Below, in pieces: positions 40,493 through 47,807 of a stretch of 64,000 nucleotides of DNA. Below the pieces are notes generated by a model. It was not told where the DNA came from. It saw only the letters and a list, made by a program, of their open reading frames with translations, and did not search any database. How positions within the stretch are numbered: the first letter of the stretch is position 1; each line of letters begins with the position of its first letter. This DNA comes from an uncultured Ilumatobacter sp. GTDB taxonomy: Bacteria; Actinomycetota; Acidimicrobiia; Acidimicrobiales; Ilumatobacteraceae. The stretch covers positions 12,850 to 76,849 of the forward strand of contig CALCXK010000042.1 of the NCBI GenBank assembly GCA_937905835.1, in the 5' to 3' direction. The translations under genes and the position numbers were made by a program.

Positions 40493-41500
40493 TTACACGG
40501 CGTCGCGGGCGCTGATTGCCCAAGCGACGCCCTCATCAGGATCCTCGATCGCCAGCTGGAGTATCCAGCCGAGTTCAGGTTCGAACGCGTTCCAGCGGAA
40601 CCATTCCAGCTCGTTGAGAACCTGACCGATTTCGTCAGGGTTGACCGGCCAGTCGTCGAGGAGATCGCCGATTGCGCCAATGACCCACCAGGCACCGAAG
40701 CGACCGCTCGAGGCGCCGCGCCGTCGCCCGTGAGCGCCACCGCTCGCACCGGCCCACGCGAGCCAGGCGAGCGCCTCGGCTGGCTCGAGTGGAGCAATTC
40801 GTGCACGGCGGACGCCAAGCGCGCCGATGGCTGCTCCGATGTCACCTTCGACACACGCGACCTCGGCCCGCCCATTCGAGCCACTGGTCCACGGTTCGAC
40901 GAGCTGACGGATGGCCAGTTCGACTTCGTCGTCGAGGCGTTCGGCATCGCCAGACGTCTCGATGTCCTCCCAGTCTTCGGAGAGGTTGGGGGCTGGAAAC
41001 TCGGCGCCGTTGTCGGAAAAGGTGGCGACCTCGTACTGGGGTTCCCAGCCTTGCACTTCGGTCGGAATGTCGAGCACGGGAGCGAGCTCGGGATCGTTGA
41101 TGATCTCGCCACGTATCGCCCGCTCATGGGCGACGAAGGCGGCGTGTGGGCCGCGGCCGACTTCACCTTCGAGATCGACCCAGGTGTGGTGCTGTGCGGC
41201 AACTTCGGTCAGCGGCCCGACGGTGAAGCGTCCGGCCAGTCCGTCGGCCTCGTCGAGGACGATCCCAACGAACGGTGGTGGCGCGAGGAGCGCGAGCCGG
41301 TATTCGGCAAGTGTTGCCGCTGGCCAGAGCTGGCGACCGGTTTTCACGGCTGATCGAGAGCGATCACGAACACGAAGCAGCCCGTCCCAATCGTGCGACG
41401 AACAACGATTGTCGATCATCCGCACCAGTCCGTCGAGGTCGGCCGAATGGATCAGATCTTGGAGATCTTCATCGGGCTCGAAGTGCGGCTCGTCGGACAT
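40493..41500 (-). CDS. conserved protein of unknown function, Glu/Asp-rich
   Basis: A 335-residue acidic soluble protein with no signal peptide or membrane helix. It starts EPHFEPDEDLQDLIHSADLDGLVRMID; the N-terminal 130 residues are helical (WDGLLRVRDRSRSAVKTGRQLWPAATLAEYRLALLAPP), and the C-terminal part contains GGAHGRRRGASSGRFGAWW followed by WPVNPDEIGQVLNELEWFRW. No enzyme motif is recognised. AAGGA lies 7 bases before the ATG. It is on the same strand as the SCO1664-DUF3090-phosphatase trio, but a hairpin element lies in the 69-base gap, so membership of that operon is uncertain. Confidence 0.7.
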   Translation of the reverse strand: MSDEPHFEPDEDLQDLIHSADLDGLVRMIDNRCSSHDWDGLLRVRDRSRSAVKTGRQLWPAATLAEYRLALLAPPPFVGIVLDEADGLAGRFTVGPLTEVAAQHHTWVDLEGEVGRGPHAAFVAHERAIRGEIINDPELAPVLDIPTEVQGWEPQYEVATFSDNGAEFPAPNLSEDWEDIETSGDAERLDDEVELAIRQLVEPWTSGSNGRAEVACVEGDIGAAIGALGVRRARIAPLEPAEALAWLAWAGASGGAHGRRRGASSGRFGAWWVIGAIGDLLDDWPVNPDEIGQVLNELEWFRWNAFEPELGWILQLAIEDPDEGVAWAISARDAV

Positions 41501-41520
41501 ATCCGCATCCTTCCACGAAA

Positions 41521-41553
41521 GTGTCCACTTCCCCTCGGGTCAAAAGTGGACAC
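41521..41553. repeat. interspersed hairpin element, copy 3 (perfect arms)
   Basis: GTGTCCACTT / AAGTGGACAC perfect 10-base arms around the loop CCCCTCGGGTCAA. The best-formed of three copies sharing CCCTCGGGTCAAAA; it lies between two minus-strand genes. Confidence 0.75.
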
Positions 41554-41569
41554 ACGGCAGAGACAGTGG

Positions 41570-42412
41570 TCAGACGAGGGGCCAGGGATATCGCCGACCG
41601 GTTGGGTCGGTGGGGAATCGGCGATGTTTGACGCACCAGGTGGCCCGGCCCTGGATCGCTTCGACTTCCTCGTCGCTCAGTAACGCCGCGATGTCAAGCG
41701 GGACCCGATTGACGAGTTTGTTGACCTTGTCGAGCATCGGCTCGGGGATTTCTTCGTCAGCGAAATCCCAGATGACGGTACGGAGCTTGTACTCAGCAGC
41801 GAAGCACAGCCCGTGGTCGATGCCCCAGACCTGGGCGGGCACATCGGTGCCGTCGTCGAGCGTCTTTTCGGGGACGATGATGCAGTGGCCGCTCTTGCGG
41901 TCGGTGTTGTTGCAGATGATGTCGAGCAGCGCCATTGCCCGGAATTGATCGTCGAGGTCCTGTCGCACTTCTCGAATCGTGAAGTAATGCTCGGAGAAGT
42001 CGCCAGCGACGAACCACTGCAGTGATCCCTCGCCCACCGGGCCGTCACGCAGCACCGTCGGCGGAATGACGCCGAGGCCGAGTGCCTCGCTCATGCGATA
42101 CGTCGCCACCTCACGACGGTGCAGGCCGGGCGAGAAGTCCCAGAGAGGTCGCTCGCCACGCATCGGCTTGTAGATCGCCGGATGCGACTTGCCTTCGTGG
42201 ACCACGTGGACGAGGAACGTGGCGTTGCTGCTGTACGGCATCCGCCCTTCGATCTGGATCTCACCCTGGAGCAGGTGCGCGAGAGGGTCGTCGACCGAGT
42301 CGATGCGGAGTTCGACACCGCGGTGTTCTGATTCCTGCTCGACCGAATCGGACTCGTTGTCCAAGCCGTCATCAGCCTCGAACTGGCCGAGGGCCATGTC
42401 GTCGTGTGACAT
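41570..42412 (-). CDS. SCO1664 family kinase-like protein
   Basis: A 280-residue protein of a family restricted to Actinobacteria. It has features of the PI3/4-kinase or HipA-type kinase fold: AIYKPMRGERPLWDF with a candidate ATP lysine, REVATYRMSEALGLG, then LDIICNNTDRKSGHCIIV as a catalytic-loop candidate, and VWGIDHGLCF as a DxG-like metal site. Activity is unproven. The gene follows the DUF3090 gene after 5 bases; homologues of all three genes are neighbours in M. tuberculosis (Rv2133c-Rv2135c). A kinase-phosphatase pair acting on one substrate is an attractive inference. Confidence 0.87.
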   Translation of the reverse strand: MSHDDMALGQFEADDGLDNESDSVEQESEHRGVELRIDSVDDPLAHLLQGEIQIEGRMPYSSNATFLVHVVHEGKSHPAIYKPMRGERPLWDFSPGLHRREVATYRMSEALGLGVIPPTVLRDGPVGEGSLQWFVAGDFSEHYFTIREVRQDLDDQFRAMALLDIICNNTDRKSGHCIIVPEKTLDDGTDVPAQVWGIDHGLCFAAEYKLRTVIWDFADEEIPEPMLDKVNKLVNRVPLDIAALLSDEEVEAIQGRATWCVKHRRFPTDPTGRRYPWPLV

Positions 42413-42417
42413 GCGGA

Positions 42418-42921
42418 TCAGTTCATACGGGGGCAGGCGTGGCCGTCAGGATCGATCGGCTGTGTGCACCATTGGCAGTCAGGGCGGCCCGATTCGACGA
42501 GGCGATCGGCGTGATCGCAGAAGGCCGTTGCCTGGCCGCGACTCACGTACAGGCGGACGTGGCCCCGATCGTCATCAACCATCTCACCGTCTTCGTCGAC
42601 CTCGCCGACTTCTTCGAGCTGGATGAGGAGCTTGTCGGTGGCTCGGTCGTAGCCGAGGCCGATCGGGCCGAGCACGAACGACGCATCTACGGGCTCGGCG
42701 AGTTCGAGGGCACCGGGCATCGGTCGGTCTTCGGGCGGCGGCAGATCGCTCAGCACTTTGCGGAGGTACTGGACGATCGCTGCAGTCTGCTGCTTCTCGC
42801 ACTTGACCGTGACACGCTGGCCTTCAGACCTCACCTGCATGAAGAAGGTGCGGTTTCCAGGCACGCCAACGGTGCCGGTCGTGAATGCGTCAACGTCGTC
42901 AAATTCGTAGAAGACGCTCAT
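42418..42921 (-). CDS. DUF3090 family protein
   Basis: A 167-residue actinobacterial protein. The sequence SVFYEFDDVDAFTTGTVGVPGNRTFFMQVR and the C-terminal CDHADRLVESGRPDCQWCTQPIDPDGHACPRMN contain paired cysteines (C-x2-C and a further Cys) that could bind a metal, as usual in this family. No function is known. It overlaps the phosphatase gene upstream by 4 bases and precedes the SCO1664 gene by 5, so the three are one translational unit. Confidence 0.9.
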   Translation of the reverse strand: MSVFYEFDDVDAFTTGTVGVPGNRTFFMQVRSEGQRVTVKCEKQQTAAIVQYLRKVLSDLPPPEDRPMPGALELAEPVDASFVLGPIGLGYDRATDKLLIQLEEVGEVDEDGEMVDDDRGHVRLYVSRGQATAFCDHADRLVESGRPDCQWCTQPIDPDGHACPRMN

Positions 42922-43661
42922 GCAGGCTTCAACTCGGTGAGTGGCCGGCCGGTCGAGTTGACCGCGAGCACAATTGGGCCGCCGGCGTGCCAGGTGACGG
43001 CACTAATCGACGCCGGGCTGATGACAATGCGCTGGAACAGGTCGATGTGGGTGCCCATGGCGTGCGCAACGGCTGCCTTGATCGTGTCGGCGTGGCTGAC
43101 GCAGACGATCGTGCCGCCGGGGTGCAGCTTGCGCAGCTTGTCGAGCGTTCCGACCATACGGGTCTGCATCTCGGTGAAGCTCTCGCCGTTCGGGAACCGG
43201 AACGTCGACGGTGCACGTTGCACGGTCTGCCACTCCGGGAGCTTCATCAAATCCTTGAGTTCTTTGCCGGTCCAGTCGCCAAAGTCGCATTCGAAGAGGC
43301 CACGTTCGATCTGCGTCTTCAGGCCGCAGGCAGCCGAGATCGGCGCAGCCGTTTCCTTCGCCCGCTCGAGCGGCGAGCTGTACACGGCGTCGATCTTCAG
43401 CTCGGCGAGACGGAGCGCAGCGATCTTGGCCTGCTCGAGGCCCAGGTCGGCGAGGTGGAGGCCCTTGGCGCGACCTGGAAGAACCTTGCCCGTCGTCGGT
43501 GTCTGACCATGACGAACCATCAGAATGGTCGTCGGCTTCGGGCCCTGGTTGGCGGCCTGCTTCTTCCGAGCAGCCGTGACCCGGCCTGCCGTTTTCGTCG
43601 CTACTTGCTTGGCCGCACGCTTCGGTGCTGCTGATTTCTTGATGTCAGTCGTCGTCGCCAT
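42918..43661 (-). CDS. histidine phosphatase, MSMEG_4193 family
   Basis: A 247-residue phosphoglycerate mutase-like enzyme. The first 45 residues are a Lys/Ala-rich, basic low-complexity tail (KKSAAPKRAAKQVATKTAG); the catalytic motif is LMVRHGQTPTTGKVLPGRA with the phosphoacceptor His, and the second His is in GGTIVCVSHADTIKAA. It belongs to the MSMEG_4193 family always found with DUF3090 and SCO1664 proteins; the M. tuberculosis homologue Rv2135c has acid phosphatase activity. The ATG at 43661 overlaps the ATG of the divergent glycosylase, if that also starts at 43660. Confidence 0.9.
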   Translation of the reverse strand: MATTTDIKKSAAPKRAAKQVATKTAGRVTAARKKQAANQGPKPTTILMVRHGQTPTTGKVLPGRAKGLHLADLGLEQAKIAALRLAELKIDAVYSSPLERAKETAAPISAACGLKTQIERGLFECDFGDWTGKELKDLMKLPEWQTVQRAPSTFRFPNGESFTEMQTRMVGTLDKLRKLHPGGTIVCVSHADTIKAAVAHAMGTHIDLFQRIVISPASISAVTWHAGGPIVLAVNSTGRPLTELKPA

Positions 43662-44406
43662 GAGTACCACCAACCTACTGTCGGTTGCAATGCTGACGCC
43701 CGCCCAGCGCACAAAGTCACTGAACGTTCTGACCCGGGAGATCCATGCGTGTCAGGCCTGCCCGCGATTGGTCGGATGGCGCGAGCAGGTCGCTGTCGAG
43801 AAGCGAGCGGCGTATCGCGACGATGACTACTGGGGCAAGGCGATCTCCGGCTTTGGCGACCCAGCCGCACAGATCGTGATCCTCGGCCTCGCACCGGCCG
43901 CCCACGGGGCCAACCGAACCGGACGGATGTTCACTGGCGATCGCAGCGGCGACTGGCTGTTTCGTTCGATGCACACCGCCGGCTTGGCCAACCAGGCCGA
44001 GTCCACGTCCAGCGCCGATGGATTGACGCTCACCAATGCCTGGGTCACGTCGGCGGTCAAGTGCGCGCCGCCCTTGAACAAGCCCACGACGACCGAACGC
44101 GATGAGTGCCGGCTGTTCCTCGTACGCGAACTTGAAGCCCTGTCTGCTGCGAACGTTGTGATCTGTCTCGGCACGTTCGGGTACGACGCAGCGATGAATT
44201 TCTTTGGCGTTCGTCCGAAACCACGTTTCGGTCACGGAGTCGAAGTGCCTGTCACCTCATCGGACGGCCGCAAGCTCACGGTCATCTGCAGTTATCACGT
44301 CAGCCAGCAGAACACGTTTACGAAGCGGCTGACCGAACCAATGCTCGATGCAATCTTCACCCGCGCCAACGAACTCGCCGGTCACACTGTGCGAGGCACA
44401 GTGTGA
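43660..44406 (+). CDS. udgB: type 5 uracil-DNA glycosylase (UdgB)
   Basis: A 248-residue family 5 uracil-DNA glycosylase that removes deaminated bases. The Fe-S cluster cysteines are in IHACQACPRLVGWR, in VKCAPPLNKP and in VICLGTFGYD; the catalytic motif is LGLAPAAHGANRTGRMFTGDRSGDWLF, and the C-terminal HVSQQNTFTKRLT supplies the DNA-intercalation loop. Start choice: ATG 43660, which overlaps the divergent phosphatase start, or ATG 43690 (MLTPAQRT), which would leave a 28-base gap and a protein 10 residues shorter. The stop codon lies inside a 16-base-pair palindrome. Confidence 0.92.
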   Translation: MSTTNLLSVAMLTPAQRTKSLNVLTREIHACQACPRLVGWREQVAVEKRAAYRDDDYWGKAISGFGDPAAQIVILGLAPAAHGANRTGRMFTGDRSGDWLFRSMHTAGLANQAESTSSADGLTLTNAWVTSAVKCAPPLNKPTTTERDECRLFLVRELEALSAANVVICLGTFGYDAAMNFFGVRPKPRFGHGVEVPVTSSDGRKLTVICSYHVSQQNTFTKRLTEPMLDAIFTRANELAGHTVRGTV

Positions 44407-44411
44407 CCGGC
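44377..44411. repeat. GGTCRCACTGTGC palindromic element, copy B
   Basis: Perfect 16-base arms around GAG: GCCGGTCACACTGTGC / GCACAGTGTGACCGGC. It contains the udgB stop codon. It shares GGTC-CACTGTGC and its complement with copy A at 21362-21390. It could terminate both convergent genes. Confidence 0.75.
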
Positions 44412-44415
44412 TGAC

Positions 44416-45330
44416 TCAGGAACCGAGCGCACCGACGAGCGCCTGCGCTGACAGAGCGTGTGCGAGCCGAGCATCACTGAGTTGATCGGGGAGTGAGTAG
44501 AAGGCGTGGATCTGACCCGAGAAGTGAACATGGCTCACCACGACGCCGACGGATGACAACCGTTCGACGTAAGCGATGCCCTCGTCTCGGAGCGGGTCGA
44601 AGCCGGCGGTGATCACCAGCGCGGGCGGGCCAGCGGCCAGTACCTCGTCTGAGGCGAGCAGCGGGGAGACACGCGGGTCGTCAGGCGTTCCCTCTCCACC
44701 CGACAGGTAGTGCTCGGTGAACCATTGCATCGAACTCTTGGTCAGGAAATAGCCCTCGCCATTTTCGTCGTAAGACTCCGTGTTCATCCGGACATCGGTC
44801 ACCGGATAGATCAAGAGCTGGAAGCGGAGCGGCACCGTGGTCTCGTGGCAGACGACAGCAGCGATGTTCGCGCCCGCCGAGTCGCCGCCGATGGCGATGC
44901 GCGTTGGGTCGATACCGAGTTCGTCGGCGTGCTCGTATGCCCACAGCGTTACGGCACTGCAGTCGTCGAGCCCTGCCGGGAAGGGATCCTCGGGTGCAAG
45001 TCGGTAATCGACGCTGAGGACGGTCAATCCGCTGCGGTTGGCCAACGATCGACAGACGTTGTCGTGGCTGTCGAGATCGCCGATTACCCACCCGCCGCCG
45101 TGGATAAACACGAGTAGCCCTGGTGTTGTTTCGGTCGGGGCTGCTCGATACACGCGGGCGGGAACACCGCCGGCATCTAGCTCGACAATCTCGTGGCACT
45201 GCTCGGTCGGATCGGCCGCCAGTGCCTTGCGGGTGGCCCGCGCATCGGCTGGCGGCTGTGAATCGAGCGGCGGTGCACCGATTGCCTCCATCATGTCGAG
45301 CAGCGTGCGAGCCTCGTGGTGGAGCGGCAT
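44416..45330 (-). CDS. hormone-sensitive lipase family alpha/beta hydrolase
   Basis: A 304-residue carboxylesterase. The oxyanion motif HGGGWVIGDLDSHD (about residue 75), the nucleophile GDSAGANIAAV, and the acid-histidine region GFDPLRDEGIAY ... GQIHAFYSLPD are all intact. No signal peptide, so it is intracellular. The ATG at 45330 (MPLHHEARTLLDMME) fits the family; a GTG at 45360 is possible but would overlap the divergent lipoprotein promoter. The substrate cannot be given. It faces udgB across the palindrome at 44377-44411. Confidence 0.9.
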   Translation of the reverse strand: MPLHHEARTLLDMMEAIGAPPLDSQPPADARATRKALAADPTEQCHEIVELDAGGVPARVYRAAPTETTPGLLVFIHGGGWVIGDLDSHDNVCRSLANRSGLTVLSVDYRLAPEDPFPAGLDDCSAVTLWAYEHADELGIDPTRIAIGGDSAGANIAAVVCHETTVPLRFQLLIYPVTDVRMNTESYDENGEGYFLTKSSMQWFTEHYLSGGEGTPDDPRVSPLLASDEVLAAGPPALVITAGFDPLRDEGIAYVERLSSVGVVVSHVHFSGQIHAFYSLPDQLSDARLAHALSAQALVGALGS

Positions 45331-45361
45331 CCCCACATCGTGCCAGTAGCCTTTGGCCACT

Positions 45362-45673
45362 GTGAACTCGAAGCGTCAGCCCCGCCACACTGCGACGACC
45401 CGTCGGCTGAAAATTTCCGGTGGAGCGGTCGTTGCCGTGCTCAGTCTGAGCGCATGCAACTCCGACCCGGGGAACCGGCGTGTCGCTGAAGACATCGTCG
45501 ATACAGCGCTTGAGCAAGGAGAGATCACGCAGGAAGTCCACGACTGTCTGTTCGACAAGCTCGAGACCTACTCCGACTCAGATTACGAATCGATCACCGA
45601 GGCAGCAAACGACGCTGGCCCAGGTACGGCGCTCGACCTCTTCGAGGCTGATCTCGCCGAGTGCAACAACTGA
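45362..45673 (+). CDS. small lipoprotein of unknown function
   Basis: A 103-residue protein with a basic start (NSKRQPRHTATTRRLK), a hydrophobic segment and lipobox LSAC, so about 70 residues should lie outside the membrane anchored by lipid. The mature part is acidic and has two further cysteines (VHDCLF, LAECNN), possibly a disulfide, and pattern EDIVDTALEQGEITQEVHDCLFDKLE. Start is the GTG at 45362. It is divergent from the esterase, 31 bases away. No family recognised. Confidence 0.75.
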   Translation: MNSKRQPRHTATTRRLKISGGAVVAVLSLSACNSDPGNRRVAEDIVDTALEQGEITQEVHDCLFDKLETYSDSDYESITEAANDAGPGTALDLFEADLAECNN

Positions 45674-45708
45674 GCAACGACGTGGCGCGAGTCGCCACGC
45701 CGTCCTGA

Positions 45709-46980
45709 TCAGTCGTTCTTCGGTTCTGGAGCCGGCTCCGCTTTCGCCTCGGCAGGCTTCGGCTCGTCCGGGTTCGCATCAACTGACGGTTCGGCCGTCA
45801 CAGCTGCAACCTTCTTCTTGGGCGCCGGCACGCCGACCGACGGAGCAGCGTCAGCGTCTTGGGGCCAGCGACGACGGCTGACGATCGACAGCAGTCGCAG
45901 CAGACGCATTGCGGTTTCGTCGGTCTGCGCGGGCCTCGCGATAATCGAGCCGTCAGCGATCATCCGCTCGATGACTTCCTCACCGAGTTCGGTACGCACG
46001 ATCGTGAGCGTCCAGTCGTTGTCTTCGCCGATGCCGCCCGTGGCGACGTCAGAGTGTTCGGCCGCGAAGTCGGGGCAGGTCTTGCAGCCTTCGCGAGTCC
46101 AAGCGTGGCATTCCTTCAGATTGATCTCATGGTACGAGCCGTCTTTCATCCAGATCTGGAAGACGCCCTTGATGTTCATCTTCACCATGTCTTGCTTCTT
46201 CAGGCCGTACTTGGCCTCGAAGAGCTCTTCAAAGATGGCGTCATCGAATGTCTTTGAACAGAGCAGGCCGATGTTGAACAGGAACGGCTTACTGACCTTG
46301 CCAGCCTTGCGGTCCCACATGACTGGTGGCGATGAGGTCTGGCAACCCATGCCGACCAGGGCGAGCCGCTTGTAGCCCTTCTCTTGGGCTTCACGGAGTG
46401 CGAGCGGGTTTGCGCAGTAGGTGTAGCGGGAGCCCGCTGTGGCGAGAATTTCTTCGGGTGTCGAGACGACGGCCGGCTTGGCCTTCCACGCATCGTCCTC
46501 TTCGACGCCAGACACGAGAGCAGCGTCGATGTAGTCGTGCTCGCGTAGCCAGATGAGCATCGCCGACACCAGGCCGCCGTCCTGGCCCATCTTGTGAACC
46601 ATTTCGTCGCTCGCGCGGGTGAGGTAGAGCTGACGCCAGATGCCAGCCATCTCGTCGGGTTCGCGGATACGCCCGAACAGGTGCATGTCGGCTGCGGGCT
46701 CCCAGGCGCGAAAGCGAGGGCAGGCCCGGGTGCATGTGGTGCAGCCCTTCTCGCCGTGAATGCAGTTGTCGAGGCCCAACTCTTCTTCGAGATGGAATGG
46801 GATGTACTTGCCCTCTTCGTGTTCGTACCCGATCACATCGTGAGGACACGTGACGACGCAGCCAGCGCAGCCGGTGCAGAGGCTGTTGGTGATGACTTCG
46901 CTGTACAGCTCTTTCCACTGCGCAGTCCACCGCTCCTTCTTGGGGGCAGCGTCGGCGGCTGGCGTCTCGATTGTCGTCAT
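45709..46980 (-). CDS. coenzyme F420 hydrogenase/dehydrogenase beta-subunit-like protein
   Basis: A 423-residue FrhB-family iron-sulfur flavoprotein. Two ferredoxin-like cluster motifs lie at the N-terminus (LCTGCAGCVVTCPHDV; GCTTCTRACPRF), followed by the FrhB core: GQDGGLVSAMLIWLREH, LVGMGCQTSS, and IGLLCSKTFDDAIFEEL with KGCKTC-type cysteines in REGCKTCPDFAAEHSDV. Such proteins pass electrons between F420H2 or ferredoxin and a partner. The last about 50 residues are a Pro/Ala/Glu/Lys-rich tail. A TACAGT box seven bases before the ATG suggests a leaderless mRNA. It is divergent from a fatty acid hydroxylase-like gene, its possible redox partner (inference). Confidence 0.88.
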   Translation of the reverse strand: MTTIETPAADAAPKKERWTAQWKELYSEVITNSLCTGCAGCVVTCPHDVIGYEHEEGKYIPFHLEEELGLDNCIHGEKGCTTCTRACPRFRAWEPAADMHLFGRIREPDEMAGIWRQLYLTRASDEMVHKMGQDGGLVSAMLIWLREHDYIDAALVSGVEEDDAWKAKPAVVSTPEEILATAGSRYTYCANPLALREAQEKGYKRLALVGMGCQTSSPPVMWDRKAGKVSKPFLFNIGLLCSKTFDDAIFEELFEAKYGLKKQDMVKMNIKGVFQIWMKDGSYHEINLKECHAWTREGCKTCPDFAAEHSDVATGGIGEDNDWTLTIVRTELGEEVIERMIADGSIIARPAQTDETAMRLLRLLSIVSRRRWPQDADAAPSVGVPAPKKKVAAVTAEPSVDANPDEPKPAEAKAEPAPEPKND

Positions 46981-46987
46981 GCAGGCG

Positions 46988-46993
46988 ACTGTA
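46988..46993 (-). promoter_or_regulatory. -10 box of a probable leaderless frhB-like transcript
   Basis: On the minus strand TACAGT is followed by seven bases and the ATG at 46980. Confidence 0.5.
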
Positions 46994-47095
46994 CGCCGCG
47001 TGGCCGCGGCAACATCAACCCACCCGCCACCGAATTTCACGCCGCTCCATATTTGATGTTGGAGGGGCAGAAATTCCTGCATCGAGCGCCTGGCG

Positions 47096-47101
47096 TACTG
47101 T
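47096..47101 (+). promoter_or_regulatory. -10 box of a probable leaderless hydroxylase transcript
   Basis: TACTGT is followed by seven bases and the ATG at 47109. Confidence 0.5.
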
Positions 47102-47108
47102 TGTGAGC

Positions 47109-47786
47109 ATGCACCGCGCTCGAGACATCACGTCGCTCGACGGAGCGGCCCGCGCCTTCGCCCGGTCATCGTCTGGACGCGTGATTTCTGTTGCGACATG
47201 TTTGGCCGTCGTCGTCCGAGTTGCGCTGGGAAACTGGTCGTTTGGCGACGCGCTTGCGGTGCTGGCGGTCGTTGTTGCATTGGGCCCGGTGGAGTGGGTC
47301 ATCCACCGTCGACTACTGCATGCCGAGCCCGGCTCAACGCTGGCCGAACTGCTGGGCACACGCGACTCTCATGAGCGGCACCACCGTGACCCGGATGACA
47401 TGGAGTGGTTACTGCTGCGTCGACCGAACGCGATCGGTTCCTGCCTGGCGATCATTGCTCCGGTGGCTGCTGCTGTCGAAGGCCTCTCGCGGATCGGCGT
47501 GTCGCCGAGCGTCGCATCTTCGGCTCGGGCGAACGGCGCCACAATCGTGTTGATAGGGCTCGTCGCACTGCTGCACTACGAGTGGGTCCACCTGCTCGTG
47601 CACTCGCGGTATCGACCCCGTTCTCGCTACTACTCCCGGCTCGCCAAGAACCACCGTTTACATCACTTTCGGAACGAGAGCTATTGGCTGGGGGTCACGA
47701 TCGACACCGGCGACCGGCTGGCACGGACCCTGCCGGTGGACCGCTCAGCTGTGCCGCTGAGCGAGACGGCGCGCGCTCTCGGTTGA
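47109..47786 (+). CDS. fatty acid hydroxylase / sterol desaturase-like membrane protein
   Basis: A 225-residue membrane di-iron protein. The histidine clusters of the superfamily are visible: IHRRLLH, then SHERHHRDP, HYEWVHLLVHSRY in the centre and KNHRLHHFRNE near the C-terminus, between hydrophobic segments (VALGNWSFGDALAVLAVVVALG; ATIVLIGLVALLHY). Members hydroxylate or desaturate lipids, carotenoids or sterols with O2; the substrate is unknown. It lies divergent to the FrhB-like protein, 128 bases apart, with both genes showing leaderless-type promoters. Confidence 0.87.
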   Translation: MHRARDITSLDGAARAFARSSSGRVISVATCLAVVVRVALGNWSFGDALAVLAVVVALGPVEWVIHRRLLHAEPGSTLAELLGTRDSHERHHRDPDDMEWLLLRRPNAIGSCLAIIAPVAAAVEGLSRIGVSPSVASSARANGATIVLIGLVALLHYEWVHLLVHSRYRPRSRYYSRLAKNHRLHHFRNESYWLGVTIDTGDRLARTLPVDRSAVPLSETARALG

Positions 47787-47807
47787 TCTGTGTAATCTTC
47801 CCGAGCG

